In this document: piece by piece, positions 8,170 through 17,441 of the stretch
Numbering within the stretch: the first letter of the stretch is position 1
Layout of the letters: each line of letters begins with the position of its first letter
NCBI RefSeq assembly: GCF_900110995.1
Contig: NZ_FOJF01000001.1
Span: forward strand, 3,322,803 to 3,386,802
Length of the DNA stretch: 64,000 bases
DNA from: Chitinophaga sp. YR573
GTDB lineage: Bacteria; Bacteroidota; Bacteroidia; Chitinophagales; Chitinophagaceae
Reading direction: 5' to 3'
The notes under the pieces: generated by a model
Database searches by the model: none
The model's input: the letters and a program-made list of their open reading frames with translations, nothing else
Told to the model about the DNA's origin: nothing
Made by a program: the position numbers and the translations under genes

Positions 8170-9902
8170 GCTTACATATAAACAGGAGCCGCTATGCGGC
8201 AATGTACGGCCCTACTACAGGGGATAAGGTGCGTTTGGGGGATACTGATCTTATCATCGAAATTGAGCATGATCATACTGTGTATGGGGATGAAGCTAAA
8301 TTTGGCGGGGGGAAGACGATCCGGGATGGTATGGCGCAGTCTTCTACTGCTGTGAGGGATGAAGGAGTGCTGGATATGGTGATTACCTCTGTGATGATCA
8401 TTGACCACTGGGGGATTGTGAAAGCGGACATTGGTATTAAGGATGGGAAGATTGTGGGGATTGGTAAGGCGGGAAATCCTGATACGATGGATGGGGTTAA
8501 TCTTATTATAGGAGCCAGTACAGAAGTGCATGGTGGTGCGGGGTTGATTGTTACTGCAGGAGGGATTGACACGCATATACATTTTATCTCTCCCCAACAG
8601 ATTACGCATGCTTTGCATAGCGGGATTACTACAATGATAGGTGGGGGGACGGGGCCTGCTGATGGGACGAATGCTACGACGGTGACACCGGGGAAATGGT
8701 TCATCCGGAAGATGTTAGAGTCTGCGGAAGCGTTTCCGATGAATTTAGGTTTCCTTGGCAAAGGGAATTGTGCTACGGAGCCGCCGTTATGGGAGCAGAT
8801 AGAAGCAGGTGCGCTGGGATTGAAGATCCATGAGGACTGGGGTTCTTCTCCCGCGGTGATAGATGCTGCGTTAAAGGCGGCGGATAAGTATGATGTGCAG
8901 GTAGCTATTCATACTGATACATTGAATGAATCCGGGTTTTTAGAAGATACAATTAAAGCGATTGATGGACGGGTGATTCATACTTATCATACGGAAGGTG
9001 CCGGGGGCGGGCATGCGCCTGATATTATCAAAGCGGCGATGTACCCGAATATTCTGCCTTCTTCTACAAATCCTACACGGCCTTATACGGTGAATACGAT
9101 TGATGAGCATCTGGATATGCTGATGGTTTGTCATCATCTGGATAAAAGTGTTCCCGAGGATGTGTCGTTTGCGGATTCCCGTATCAGACCCGAGACGATT
9201 GCTGCGGAAGATATTTTGCATGATATGGGCGTGTTTAGTATGATGAGTTCTGATTCACAGGCGATGGGAAGAGTGGGAGAGGTGATTATCAGGACCTGGC
9301 AGACGGCGGATAAGATGAAGAAGCAAAGAGGTTTGCTGGCGGAGGATGTTAAACAGGATGCTTCATCTGAAGATATTGCTGCTGATAATTTCCGTGTGAA
9401 ACGATATGTAGCTAAGTATACGATTAACCCTGCTATTACGCATGGAATTTCTGAGTATGTAGGTTCTATAGAACCGGGTAAGCTGGCAGACCTTGTGTTG
9501 TGGAAGCCTGCGTTGTTCGGAGCAAAGCCGGAGATGATTATTAAAGGGGGGATGATCATCTGTAGCCGTATGGGAGATCCTAATGCATCTATCCCTACAC
9601 CACAACCTGTTATGTATCGGGAGATGTTTGGGGCCTTTGGTAAAGCATTGCATAATACCTGTGTGACCTTTGTTTCTCAGGCTGCTGTTGATAAAGATAT
9701 TGTGAAGGAATATGGATTGCAGAAGATTGTATTGCCGGTGAAGAACTGCCGTAATATTGGTAAGAGAGACCTGATACATAATAACAGTACGCCTGATATT
9801 ACAGTAAATCCTGAGACTTACGAGGTGGCTGTAGATGGGAAAGTGATTACATGTGAACCGGCGAGTGTGTTGCCTTTGGCACAACGCTACTTTTTGTTTT
9901 AA
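8166..9902 (+). CDS. ureC: Urease alpha (catalytic) subunit
   Basis: 578 aa. All nickel-site residues are present: His137 and His139 in DTHIHF, the carbamylated Lys220 in GLKIHEDWG, His249 in AIHTD, His275 in HTYHTEG, the flap CHH at 322-324 (MVCHHLD) and Asp363 in SSDSQAMGR. The enzyme should therefore be active once nickel and CO2 are inserted by UreDEFG. The reaction is urea hydrolysis in the cytoplasm, giving ammonia for nitrogen assimilation and raising pH. The start overlaps ureB by 4 bases and ureE begins 3 bases after the stop. Confidence 0.98.
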   Translation: MSLHINRSRYAAMYGPTTGDKVRLGDTDLIIEIEHDHTVYGDEAKFGGGKTIRDGMAQSSTAVRDEGVLDMVITSVMIIDHWGIVKADIGIKDGKIVGIGKAGNPDTMDGVNLIIGASTEVHGGAGLIVTAGGIDTHIHFISPQQITHALHSGITTMIGGGTGPADGTNATTVTPGKWFIRKMLESAEAFPMNLGFLGKGNCATEPPLWEQIEAGALGLKIHEDWGSSPAVIDAALKAADKYDVQVAIHTDTLNESGFLEDTIKAIDGRVIHTYHTEGAGGGHAPDIIKAAMYPNILPSSTNPTRPYTVNTIDEHLDMLMVCHHLDKSVPEDVSFADSRIRPETIAAEDILHDMGVFSMMSSDSQAMGRVGEVIIRTWQTADKMKKQRGLLAEDVKQDASSEDIAADNFRVKRYVAKYTINPAITHGISEYVGSIEPGKLADLVLWKPALFGAKPEMIIKGGMIICSRMGDPNASIPTPQPVMYREMFGAFGKALHNTCVTFVSQAAVDKDIVKEYGLQKIVLPVKNCRNIGKRDLIHNNSTPDITVNPETYEVAVDGKVITCEPASVLPLAQRYFLF

Positions 9903-9905
9903 TTT

Positions 9906-10409
9906 ATGATTGTTGCAGAAGCTATACTGGGGAATGTAAATACTGTTTCACTTAATGACCGTAATACAGATGCATTGCACCTGGAATGGTTTGAAACAGG
10001 CAAACGTGTGTTGCGCAGATCTACGGCTGGTGGACGTGAAATAGCTTTACGCTTTTTACAGGAGTCTCCTTTATTACAGGAAGGTGATATTTTGTGGATG
10101 GATGAGCATATAGCCATTACTGTTACTATTCTGCCTTCTTTGGCAATAGTGATCACTCCTGCTACAATGGCGGATATGGCCGCTATCTGTTATGAGATCG
10201 GGAATAAACATCTCCCTTTATTTTTATCCGGTAACCAGGTATTAATCCCTTTTGAAGAACCTTTATTCCGTTGGCTGGAAGCCCGCGGATATGCTCCTGT
10301 TCAGGAACAGCGGGTTCTTTCTAACATGTTACGCAGTAACGTATTACCTCATAATCATAACTCCGGCAGTTCGCTGTTTAGTAAGATCATGCAGTTAACT
10401 TCTAAATAA
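9906..10409 (+). CDS. ureE: Urease accessory nickel metallochaperone UreE
   Basis: 167 aa. The N-terminal peptide-binding-like domain is followed by a metal-binding domain with the conserved segment CYEIGNKHLPLFL (family GNrH), whose His binds nickel at the dimer interface. The C-terminus has only a short HNH stretch (LPHNHNSG) instead of the long His-rich tail of Klebsiella UreE, so nickel storage capacity is probably low. It passes nickel to UreG for UreC maturation. It lies in tight operon context, 3 bases after ureC and 5 bases before ureF. Confidence 0.9.
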   Translation: MIVAEAILGNVNTVSLNDRNTDALHLEWFETGKRVLRRSTAGGREIALRFLQESPLLQEGDILWMDEHIAITVTILPSLAIVITPATMADMAAICYEIGNKHLPLFLSGNQVLIPFEEPLFRWLEARGYAPVQEQRVLSNMLRSNVLPHNHNSGSSLFSKIMQLTSK

Positions 10410-10414
10410 CGTGT

Positions 10415-11083
10415 ATGCAAAACTGGTTACCACATCTGCTTCATCTTACTGACCCTACTTTACCTGTAGGAGCATATACTCATTCCAATGGGTTGGAAAC
10501 ATATGTGCAGCAAGGCCTGGTTACTAATGGTACGCAGGCTACTGCGTATATAAGGAATATGCTGGAACATAATCTTCCTTATAATGATGCCTTATTTGCA
10601 GTACTGGCTTACAGAGCTGCTGAAGCTAATGATATTGCACAACTGATTTTATTAGATGAAGAATGTACCGCATTGAAAGCTCCTCAGGAGCTAAGGCTGG
10701 CCAGTCAGAAGTTAGGTATGCGGCTGGTGAAATTACTCACTCCTTTAGTAGATAATAATGACTTTACTGTTGTGATGCGTAAAGGGATACATTACTGCCT
10801 GGCTTATGGGGTATATGCTTTCCTGTTAGGAATACCTTTAAAAGAAGCATTGACTGCGTATTATTATAACGCTGCTACCGGAATGGTTACTAACTGTGTG
10901 AAACTGGTGCCATTGGGGCAGCAGGAAGGACAGCAGATATTGTTTGCTTTATTACCGGGGTTATCATTATTGGCGGATAAGACATTCACTATACCAAGGC
11001 AATTAGCAGGCCGTTGCAGCTTTGCCTTTGATATAAGAAGTATGCAACACGAGCGTTTATATTCAAGATTGTATATGTCATAA
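10415..11083 (+). CDS. ureF: Urease accessory protein UreF
   Basis: 222 aa, mostly helical. It starts with the hallmark [19 protein letters not shown], and has [20 protein letters not shown] and [16 protein letters not shown] in the body; the C-terminal tail includes the conserved [16 protein letters not shown]. UreF bridges UreD and UreG in the activation complex and gates the GTPase cycle during nickel delivery. It precedes ureG by 2 bases. Confidence 0.93.
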   Translation: MQNWLPHLLHLTDPTLPVGAYTHSNGLETYVQQGLVTNGTQATAYIRNMLEHNLPYNDALFAVLAYRAAEANDIAQLILLDEECTALKAPQELRLASQKLGMRLVKLLTPLVDNNDFTVVMRKGIHYCLAYGVYAFLLGIPLKEALTAYYYNAATGMVTNCVKLVPLGQQEGQQILFALLPGLSLLADKTFTIPRQLAGRCSFAFDIRSMQHERLYSRLYMS

Positions 11084-11085
11084 CT

Positions 11086-11724
11086 ATGGAACAGAGAACA
11101 TACATAAAAATAGGTGTGGCCGGACCGGTAGGTGCAGGCAAAACTGCATTAATAGAAAGGCTGTCCCGACAGATGAGCGGGCAGTATAGTTTGGCTGTTA
11201 TCACCAATGATATTTATACCAAAGAAGATGCGGAGTTTTTAGTGAAGAATAGTCTGTTACCAGCTGAAAGGATTATAGGTGTGGAAACAGGTGGTTGTCC
11301 GCATACTGCAATACGGGAAGATGCCAGTATGAACCTGGAAGCGGTGGAGGAAATTGCTACACGTATTCCTGATGTACAGATCATCTTTATAGAAAGTGGG
11401 GGAGATAACCTGTCAGCTACGTTTAGCCCTGATCTGGCAGATGTGACCATCTTTGTGATTGATGTGGCGGAAGGGGATAAGATCCCCCGTAAAGGAGGGC
11501 CGGGGATTACACGGTCTGATTTACTGGTGATCAATAAAATTGATCTGGCGCCTTATGTGGGGGCCAGTCTGGAAGTGATGGAACGTGATGCGCGTAAGAT
11601 GCGGCAGGGAAGACCTTTTGTATTTACCAATATGATGAGTTTAGAAGGATTGGATGCTGTGATAGGCTGGATTAAACATGATGCGTTACTGGAAGCGGTG
11701 GAAGAACCTGCTTTGTTAAAATGA
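11086..11724 (+). CDS. ureG: Urease accessory GTPase UreG
   Basis: 212 aa SIMIBI-class GTPase. The P-loop is [17 protein letters not shown] near the N-terminus; the nickel-binding CPH motif occurs in [30 protein letters not shown] and the NKID guanine-specificity motif ([18 protein letters not shown]) are intact. GTP hydrolysis drives nickel insertion into UreC. It overlaps the next gene, ureD, by 4 bases. Confidence 0.97.
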   Translation: MEQRTYIKIGVAGPVGAGKTALIERLSRQMSGQYSLAVITNDIYTKEDAEFLVKNSLLPAERIIGVETGGCPHTAIREDASMNLEAVEEIATRIPDVQIIFIESGGDNLSATFSPDLADVTIFVIDVAEGDKIPRKGGPGITRSDLLVINKIDLAPYVGASLEVMERDARKMRQGRPFVFTNMMSLEGLDAVIGWIKHDALLEAVEEPALLK

Positions 11725-12533
11725 TCAGTGAGTTACCAACAACAAGGAGCATGGTCAGTGAACTGCAAATAACAGCGGGAGAGCGTCAGGGAATCACTTA
11801 TCTGCAACATAGTTATTTTACAAGACCTTTTAAGCTGGCAGATATCAGTGGGAAAGGTAACCCTGTATTACATCTTGTAATGATGACTGCTTCTCCGGGA
11901 ATATTAGACGGAGATAGTTATAAGATCTCCCTGGAGTTAGTCCCTGGTGCCAATGTTCATCTGTATACCCAATCCTATCAGCGGATATTTAATATGCAAC
12001 AAGGTGCTAGTCAACAAGTGCTGGTGAGGATGGGTGATGGAAGTAGTTTATGTTATCTGCCTCATCCTTCTGTTCCTCATGAACAATCTGTGTTTGAAGG
12101 GTATAACAAAATTGAGATTGGAAAAGATTGCCGGTTAATGTGGGGAGAGATTATCACCTGTGGGCGTAAACTGAGCGGAGAGATTTTCAAGTGTCGTCTT
12201 TTTCAGAGTATTACTGAAGTGTATAGAGAGGGGAAGTTGTTGTTTAAAGATGTTACCGTGCTTCAGCCGGAACAGATACCAGCCAATGCTACCGGGCAAT
12301 GGGAAGAATATACTCATCAGGCAGCTTTGCTATGGCATGATGATACAAAGGATATGATAACGATGTCTGATCTTATTAATGGTATTCTGTCAGAAGAGAA
12401 AGGGATTACTGCCGGAGTTTCTCAAACAGCATCAGGTGCTTTATTGGTGAGAATACTTGGACAGGGAGGAGAGCAACTCTACTCACTATTTAAAAAGATA
12501 TCAGCGTTAGCCGGAAGTGAAAGGATGCTATAG
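11721..12533 (+). CDS. ureD: Urease accessory protein UreD (UreH in some nomenclatures)
   Basis: 270 aa. It contains the moderately conserved UreD signatures: an [20 protein letters not shown] segment, [12 protein letters not shown] and [18 protein letters not shown], followed by the [11 protein letters not shown] stretch. It is the scaffold that docks UreF-UreG on apo-urease and provides the nickel tunnel. In many operons ureD comes first; here it is last of the accessory genes. The start overlaps ureG by 4 bases; a second in-frame Met at about residue 11 is possible. Confidence 0.9.
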   Translation: MISELPTTRSMVSELQITAGERQGITYLQHSYFTRPFKLADISGKGNPVLHLVMMTASPGILDGDSYKISLELVPGANVHLYTQSYQRIFNMQQGASQQVLVRMGDGSSLCYLPHPSVPHEQSVFEGYNKIEIGKDCRLMWGEIITCGRKLSGEIFKCRLFQSITEVYREGKLLFKDVTVLQPEQIPANATGQWEEYTHQAALLWHDDTKDMITMSDLINGILSEEKGITAGVSQTASGALLVRILGQGGEQLYSLFKKISALAGSERML

Positions 12534-12592
12534 AAAATAATTGTCTTTATAACGGAAACTATTGCCACAACTATCTGAAAATACCCGTATCA

Positions 12593-13294
12593 ATGAACAC
12601 TGAACTGCAAATGTTGTTATTTACAGCTATTACAATCAGTTGTCTGCACACGGTGACCGGGCCTGATCATTATATCCCGTTCATCGCATTAAGCAGGGCA
12701 AGGGATTGGTCTGTTGCCAGGACCATAGTATGGACGCTGTTGTGCGGGCTGGCCCATGTAGGCAGCTCTGTATTGCTGGGCGTACTGGGCATAGCCTTCG
12801 GATGGTCATTATCGAGGATTACCGGGTTGGAGAATTTAAGAGGAGGAATTGCGGGATGGGCATTACTTAGCTTTGGCCTGATATATACGGTATGGGGTAT
12901 CCGTAGAGCCATTCAAAATAAGGCCCACAAACACTTTGATATATATGACGATGGCAACATTTACGTATATGAACATAAACATGGAGAGGTTGTTTATCCA
13001 CAGGAGAGAAGGAAGGTAACCCCCTGGATCATGCTGATTATATTCGGATTAGGCCCCTGTGAGCCATTAATCCCCCTGCTGACGTATCCGGCGGCCCAAC
13101 ATTCCGTTTATGGCATGATTATGCTGGTGGTTATATTCACTCTTTTTACCCTCCTCACCATGATTATGATGGTATTATTGGGATATTATGGATTTTCTTT
13201 TCTAAAAACGGGGAAACTTGAAAAGTATGTTCATGCGCTGGGAGGCTTTACCATCTTAATTTGCGGGGCAGGGATGGTGTTTTTGGAGTGGTAA
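12593..13294 (+). CDS. UreH/NicO-like membrane transporter, predicted nickel permease of the urease operon
   Basis: 233 aa with about six membrane segments. The first helix region carries HTVTGPDHYIPFIALSR, resembling the HX4-5DH metal-binding motif of nickel/cobalt transporters; a second polar motif, GLGPCEPLIPLL, lies near residue 150. A His-rich cytoplasmic loop (AHKHFDIYDD, later YEHKHGEV) separates the halves. Such proteins are annotated as UreH-domain or TauE/SafE-like permeases. Location 59 bases behind ureD supports nickel import for urease. A sulfite-type exporter cannot be excluded by sequence alone. Confidence 0.72.
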   Translation: MNTELQMLLFTAITISCLHTVTGPDHYIPFIALSRARDWSVARTIVWTLLCGLAHVGSSVLLGVLGIAFGWSLSRITGLENLRGGIAGWALLSFGLIYTVWGIRRAIQNKAHKHFDIYDDGNIYVYEHKHGEVVYPQERRKVTPWIMLIIFGLGPCEPLIPLLTYPAAQHSVYGMIMLVVIFTLFTLLTMIMMVLLGYYGFSFLKTGKLEKYVHALGGFTILICGAGMVFLEW

Positions 13295-13381
13295 TGAAAC
13301 TGTCACGTCTAAAGTAGTATTTCCCATTTTCAACATCCTTCCCTAATTTTACATATTCTTAAGGCACTTACACGATAATTT

Positions 13382-14794
13382 ATGGCACAAAGCGTATTCG
13401 ATTTTGGCATGATTGGCCTGGGCGTAATGGGACGTAACCTATTGCTCAACATGGCTGACCATGGTTTTTCCGTTATTGGGTTTGATAAAGACAGTACCAA
13501 GACCGGCGCCCTCGAATCGGCGGCTACACCGGGCACTACCGTAAAAGGGGTGGCGGAACTTGCAACGATGGTCCAGTTACTGCAAAGTCCGCGAAAGCTG
13601 ATGATGCTGGTACCGGCGGGGCAGCCTGTAGATGATGTGATAGAATCCCTGATCCCGCTGCTGGAGAAAGGTGATGTAGTGATAGACGGAGGTAATTCCC
13701 ATTATACAGATACAGTACGCCGGGTGAAATACCTGCGCGAGAAGGGCATCCACTTCATGGGTATGGGTGTATCCGGTGGTGAAAAAGGCGCCCGTACGGG
13801 TCCTAGTATCATGCCGGGAGGAGACAAAGAGGCTTACGAGAAGGTAAGACCCATGCTGGAAGCTATTTCTGCCAAAGTGAACAACACGCCATGTGTTGCT
13901 TACCTGGGAACAGAAGGAGCAGGCCACTATGTTAAAATGGTACATAACGGTATTGAATATTCCATTATGCAGCTGATCAGCGAAGCATATGCCTTGCTGC
14001 AACATGCCGGTTTGGACAATGACCGCTTACACCAGGTATTCAAAACATGGAACGAAGGGGCACTGCAATCTTTCCTGGTAGAGATTACTGCGGACATCTT
14101 CCTGCAGAAGGACGATAAAACATCTGCACGACTGGTAGACGTGATCTCTGACAAAGCAGGATCAAAAGGTACTGGTAAATGGACTTCCCAGGATGCGATG
14201 GAATTACCGGTAGCAATACCTGTGATTGACACAGCAGTAGCTATGCGTACTATCTCTGCATATAAAGAAGAACGTGTAGAAGCAGCTAAGATCTACAACA
14301 AACCTGTAGCTTCTTTTAACACAGATACAGAGACCTGGATCAAACAGATCCATGATGCTTTGTACTTCGGTGTAATCATCAGTTATGCACAGGGACTGGC
14401 GATGCTTCATCAGGCTTCCAAAGAGCTGAAAATGGAGATCCCGTTACCGGAAGTAGTGAAGGTATGGAGAGGAGGATGTATCATCCGTTCTACCCTGCTG
14501 GAAGTATACATGAAGGCTTACTCAGCATCGCCTGATCTGCCAAACATTTTATTAAACAAAGAAGTAGCAAATTTAATAGAGAATGCACTCACTAATACCC
14601 GTACTGTTGTAGCGCAGGCTGCACAAAGTGGTATTGCTGCCGCAGGTATCATGTCTGCCCTGGGGTATTTCGACGCTTACCGTACAGAACGTATGCCTAC
14701 CAACCTGGTACAGGCACAACGTGATTACTTTGGCGCACATACTTACCAGCGTACAGACGCTACCGGTAGCTTCCATACTGTATGGGGTGAGTAA
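13382..14794 (+). CDS. gnd: 6-phosphogluconate dehydrogenase, decarboxylating
   Basis: 470 aa. An N-terminal Rossmann fold (GMIGLGVMGRNLLLNMADHG) is followed by the substrate and catalytic motifs FMGMGVSGGEKGARTGPSIM and GHYVKMVHNGIEYS, with catalytic Lys and Glu/Asn, then GTGKWTSQDAMELPVAIP and the C-terminal tail YRTERMPTNLVQAQRDYFGA. It oxidises 6-phosphogluconate to ribulose-5-phosphate, CO2 and NADPH. FDKDSTK follows strand beta-2 where NADP-type enzymes often have NRT; cofactor preference needs testing. It is first of the gnd-zwf-pgl operon. Confidence 0.96.
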   Translation: MAQSVFDFGMIGLGVMGRNLLLNMADHGFSVIGFDKDSTKTGALESAATPGTTVKGVAELATMVQLLQSPRKLMMLVPAGQPVDDVIESLIPLLEKGDVVIDGGNSHYTDTVRRVKYLREKGIHFMGMGVSGGEKGARTGPSIMPGGDKEAYEKVRPMLEAISAKVNNTPCVAYLGTEGAGHYVKMVHNGIEYSIMQLISEAYALLQHAGLDNDRLHQVFKTWNEGALQSFLVEITADIFLQKDDKTSARLVDVISDKAGSKGTGKWTSQDAMELPVAIPVIDTAVAMRTISAYKEERVEAAKIYNKPVASFNTDTETWIKQIHDALYFGVIISYAQGLAMLHQASKELKMEIPLPEVVKVWRGGCIIRSTLLEVYMKAYSASPDLPNILLNKEVANLIENALTNTRTVVAQAAQSGIAAAGIMSALGYFDAYRTERMPTNLVQAQRDYFGAHTYQRTDATGSFHTVWGE

Positions 14795-14821
14795 GGATAG
14801 GATAATGTTAAAAAGATAGTC

Positions 14822-16327
14822 ATGACAAATCACAAACGTCCGCCAGCTTCAGTTCTTTTTATTTTTGGTGGAAGTGGCGACCTGAATTACAGGAAACTCA
14901 CACCGGCATTATATAATCTCTTCCTGGATGATTATATGCCGGAAAAATTTGAAATAGCTGGTATAGGTCGTAGTGCCTATACAATTGATGCATACCATGA
15001 GCATCTGAAAGATGGGATCACTAAATTTTCCCGTCGTAAAGGAGAAGAGAACGGTCATTGGAATGAATTCAGTAAGAACGTTACTTACCTGCAGATGGAT
15101 GCGGAAGACCAGGCTGCTTACAGTGTTATTACCGACCTGGTAAAAGCGAAAGAAGCAGAATGGGGTACCCATCCTAATGTGATCTTTTATCTGGCAGTAG
15201 CGCCACAACTGGTTCCTGCCATAGCCACAAAACTGGGCAGTCTGAACCTGTGCAGCGATAAAGCCAGCACCCGCATCGTAATAGAAAAACCATTTGGCCA
15301 TGACCTGCAAAGCGCTCATGACCTCAATACCCTCCTGGGCCGTATGTTCTCAGAAGAACAGATCTACCGTATAGATCACTACCTGGGTAAGGAAACTGTA
15401 CAGAACATTATCGCGCTGCGTTTTGCAAATGCTATGTTCGAACCGGTGTGGAACCGCAACTTCATCGATCACATACAGATCACTGCTTCTGAAACCGTTG
15501 GGCTGGAAGGCCGTGGTGGTTATTATGAGAACTCAGGTGCCCTGAGAGATATGGTGCAGAACCATATCCTGCAGATCCTTTGTATGGTAGCGATGGAAGC
15601 TCCCGTATCATTCGATGCGAATGAGATCCGTAATAAGAAAGTAGACGTACTGAATGCGATCCGTCCTTTTTCGAGAGAAAAAGTACACGAGAACGCAGTA
15701 CGCGGACAATATTCCAAAGGATGGAGACAAGGAAAGGCAGTACCCGGTTACAGGGAAGAGAAGGGAGTGGCTCCTGAATCTGCTACTGATACTTATGCTG
15801 CTGTTAAGTTCTATATAGACAACTGGCGCTGGCAGGGTGTTCCTATCTATGTACGTACAGGTAAACACATGCACCAGAAGGCTACCAACATTACGTTGCA
15901 GTTCCGTCCGGCCCCGCATAATGCTTTCCCTACAGAGTCTGCGGAAACCTGGCGTCCAAACCGCCTTACCATCAGTATACAGCCGGAAATGGATATCCGT
16001 ATGCGTTTCCAGGCAAAACGTCCTGGTCAGAGCATGATGCTGGAACCTGTGGAAATGGTGTTCAACTTTGACGAACAGTTTGGTGATCAGCATGCTCCTG
16101 AGGCATATGAAACATTGCTGCTGGATGTAATGGAAGGTGATGCTACGCTTTTCATGCGTGCAGACCAGGTAGAAGCTGCCTGGAAAGTGGTGATGCCGAT
16201 ACTGGAAACATGGGAGAACCGTACACCAGTAGATTTTCCAAACTATGCTCCGGATTCATGGGGTCCTGAGGATGCCGATGCTATGATCGCAAGAGATGGT
16301 CACAGCTGGATAAATCTGCCGAAATAA
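14822..16327 (+). CDS. zwf: Glucose-6-phosphate 1-dehydrogenase
   Basis: 501 aa. The coenzyme-binding motif is FGGSGDLNYRKLTPALYNL (the usual GASGDLA is here GGSGDLN); the active site RIDHYLGKETVQN, with catalytic His, and VIEKPFGHDLQSA are intact. It makes 6-phosphoglucono-lactone and NADPH, the entry step of the oxidative pentose phosphate pathway. It begins 27 bases after gnd and ends 6 bases before pgl, so the three genes should be one transcript. Confidence 0.97.
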   Translation: MTNHKRPPASVLFIFGGSGDLNYRKLTPALYNLFLDDYMPEKFEIAGIGRSAYTIDAYHEHLKDGITKFSRRKGEENGHWNEFSKNVTYLQMDAEDQAAYSVITDLVKAKEAEWGTHPNVIFYLAVAPQLVPAIATKLGSLNLCSDKASTRIVIEKPFGHDLQSAHDLNTLLGRMFSEEQIYRIDHYLGKETVQNIIALRFANAMFEPVWNRNFIDHIQITASETVGLEGRGGYYENSGALRDMVQNHILQILCMVAMEAPVSFDANEIRNKKVDVLNAIRPFSREKVHENAVRGQYSKGWRQGKAVPGYREEKGVAPESATDTYAAVKFYIDNWRWQGVPIYVRTGKHMHQKATNITLQFRPAPHNAFPTESAETWRPNRLTISIQPEMDIRMRFQAKRPGQSMMLEPVEMVFNFDEQFGDQHAPEAYETLLLDVMEGDATLFMRADQVEAAWKVVMPILETWENRTPVDFPNYAPDSWGPEDADAMIARDGHSWINLPK

Positions 16328-16333
16328 AGACTT

Positions 16334-17059
16334 ATGGAATTACACATAGCTCAGAATACACAGGAACTCAGCGAAAACCTGGCCGCCTGGATCAGTAATT
16401 ATATCCAGGAAGTATTACAAGACCAGCCCATCTTTACACTGGCGCTTTCCGGCGGGAATACGCCAAAACAATTGCATACGCTGCTGGCAAAGGAGCCTTA
16501 TAAGATCATGATACCCTGGAACAGAATCCATTTCTTCTGGGGAGATGAAAGGGCCGTACCTTTTGAAGACGAGCGTAACAATGCGAAGATGGCGTATGAT
16601 ACCCTGCTGAACATTGTAGGCGTACCTGAAGAGAACATTCATGTAATGCGTACTGATATTCCTCCGGAAGAATCAGCTGCTGAATATGAAAAGATGCTGC
16701 ACACTTATTTTAAAGAAGGCGAAACCACTTTTGACCTTGTGCTGTTAGGCATGGGTGATGATGGTCATACTCTGTCTCTGTTTCCCGGTATGCCCGTGGT
16801 ACACGAACAGGATGCCTGGGTGAAAGCATTCTTCCTGCCTGCGCAGGATATGTATCGCATTACACTCACTGCTCCTGTAGTGAATAATGCGGCATGTGTA
16901 ATATTTATGGCTACCGGTACAGGTAAGTCGCTCACATTAAAGAGTGTTATTGAAGGCACTTTTAATCCGGATAAGTACCCTTCCCAGCTGATAAGGCCAG
17001 AGGATGGAGAGCTTCACTGGTTTGTGGATGAAGCTGCTGCCGGCGCACTGGAAATGTAG
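16334..17059 (+). CDS. pgl: 6-phosphogluconolactonase
   Basis: 241 aa, of the SOL/DevB type related to glucosamine-6-phosphate isomerases. Motifs: ALSGGNTPKQLHTLLA, FFWGDERAVPFED and LLGMGDDGHTLSLFPG with the catalytic His. It hydrolyses the lactone made by Zwf, closing the gap to Gnd. It is last in the operon and is followed by a strong 12-bp terminator stem. Confidence 0.95.
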   Translation: MELHIAQNTQELSENLAAWISNYIQEVLQDQPIFTLALSGGNTPKQLHTLLAKEPYKIMIPWNRIHFFWGDERAVPFEDERNNAKMAYDTLLNIVGVPEENIHVMRTDIPPEESAAEYEKMLHTYFKEGETTFDLVLLGMGDDGHTLSLFPGMPVVHEQDAWVKAFFLPAQDMYRITLTAPVVNNAACVIFMATGTGKSLTLKSVIEGTFNPDKYPSQLIRPEDGELHWFVDEAAAGALEM

Positions 17060-17082
17060 GAGTATTCAAAAAATATAAAGAA

Positions 17083-17119
17083 AGGGTGTATCAGTAATCT
17101 GATACGCCCTTTTTCTTTT
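17083..17119 (+). terminator. Terminator of the gnd-zwf-pgl operon
   Basis: A 12-bp stem (AGGGTGTATCAG paired with CTGATACGCCCT, one G-T wobble) with a 4-base TAAT loop, followed by TTTTTCTTTTT. Textbook intrinsic terminator 23 bases after the pgl stop. Confidence 0.92.
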
Positions 17120-17156
17120 TGGTAGTGACCCGGTTCTCATATTATGAGAGAGTAGA

Positions 17157-17312
17157 TTGCCAGATGTTGTTGATCATAAATACACTGCATCTGACTGTTT
17201 AGTTCTCTGATTTAGCTTAGGAATATGGGTTCAGGATTTGTTTTTCAATTTAACTTCACCTAATATTCACGTCAGATAAGGTGTATTTATTGATCAACAA
17301 CACCTGGCGCAA
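17157..17312. mobile_element. MITE-like 156-bp element with about 30-bp terminal inverted repeats
   Basis: The left arm (17157-17185, starting TTGCCAGATGTTGTTGATC) is an inverted copy of the right arm (17281-17312, ending CACCTGGCGCAA), with one mismatch and three single-base gaps across 29-32 bases. The interior 95 bases have no ORF. Both ends are flanked by the trinucleotide AGA (17154-17156 and 17313-17315), as expected of a short target duplication, although three bases can match by chance. An alternative is a pair of divergent operators upstream of the fucosidase gene. Confidence 0.5.
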
Positions 17313-17402
17313 AGATTATGTAATCAAACTGAGTCACTACTCTTTTTTGTGATGTCTTGTCAAGATACTATTGGTCACTGCACAGATGGTATTTGGAAGT
17401 TG

Positions 17403-17424
17403 CCCCTTCGGGGTTTATTTTTAG
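17403..17424 (+). promoter_or_regulatory. Small CCCC/GGGG hairpin plus T-rich tract ahead of the fucosidase gene
   Basis: CCCCTTCGGGG, a tight stem with a 3-base loop, is followed by TTTATTTTTA and lies 18 bases before the start codon at 17442. It could be a weak attenuator, or a leader hairpin controlling translation. Confidence 0.3.
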
Positions 17425-17441
17425 ATAACTTAAATTCCTGT

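Noticed and set aside
8172..9884. Several long minus-strand frames opposite ureC
   Set aside because: Shadows of a strongly supported ureC; no family features, and composition follows the codon pattern of the plus-strand gene.
17349..17441. Upstream extension of the fucosidase
   Set aside because: Would bury a clear signal peptide and cross a hairpin with a T-rich tail.
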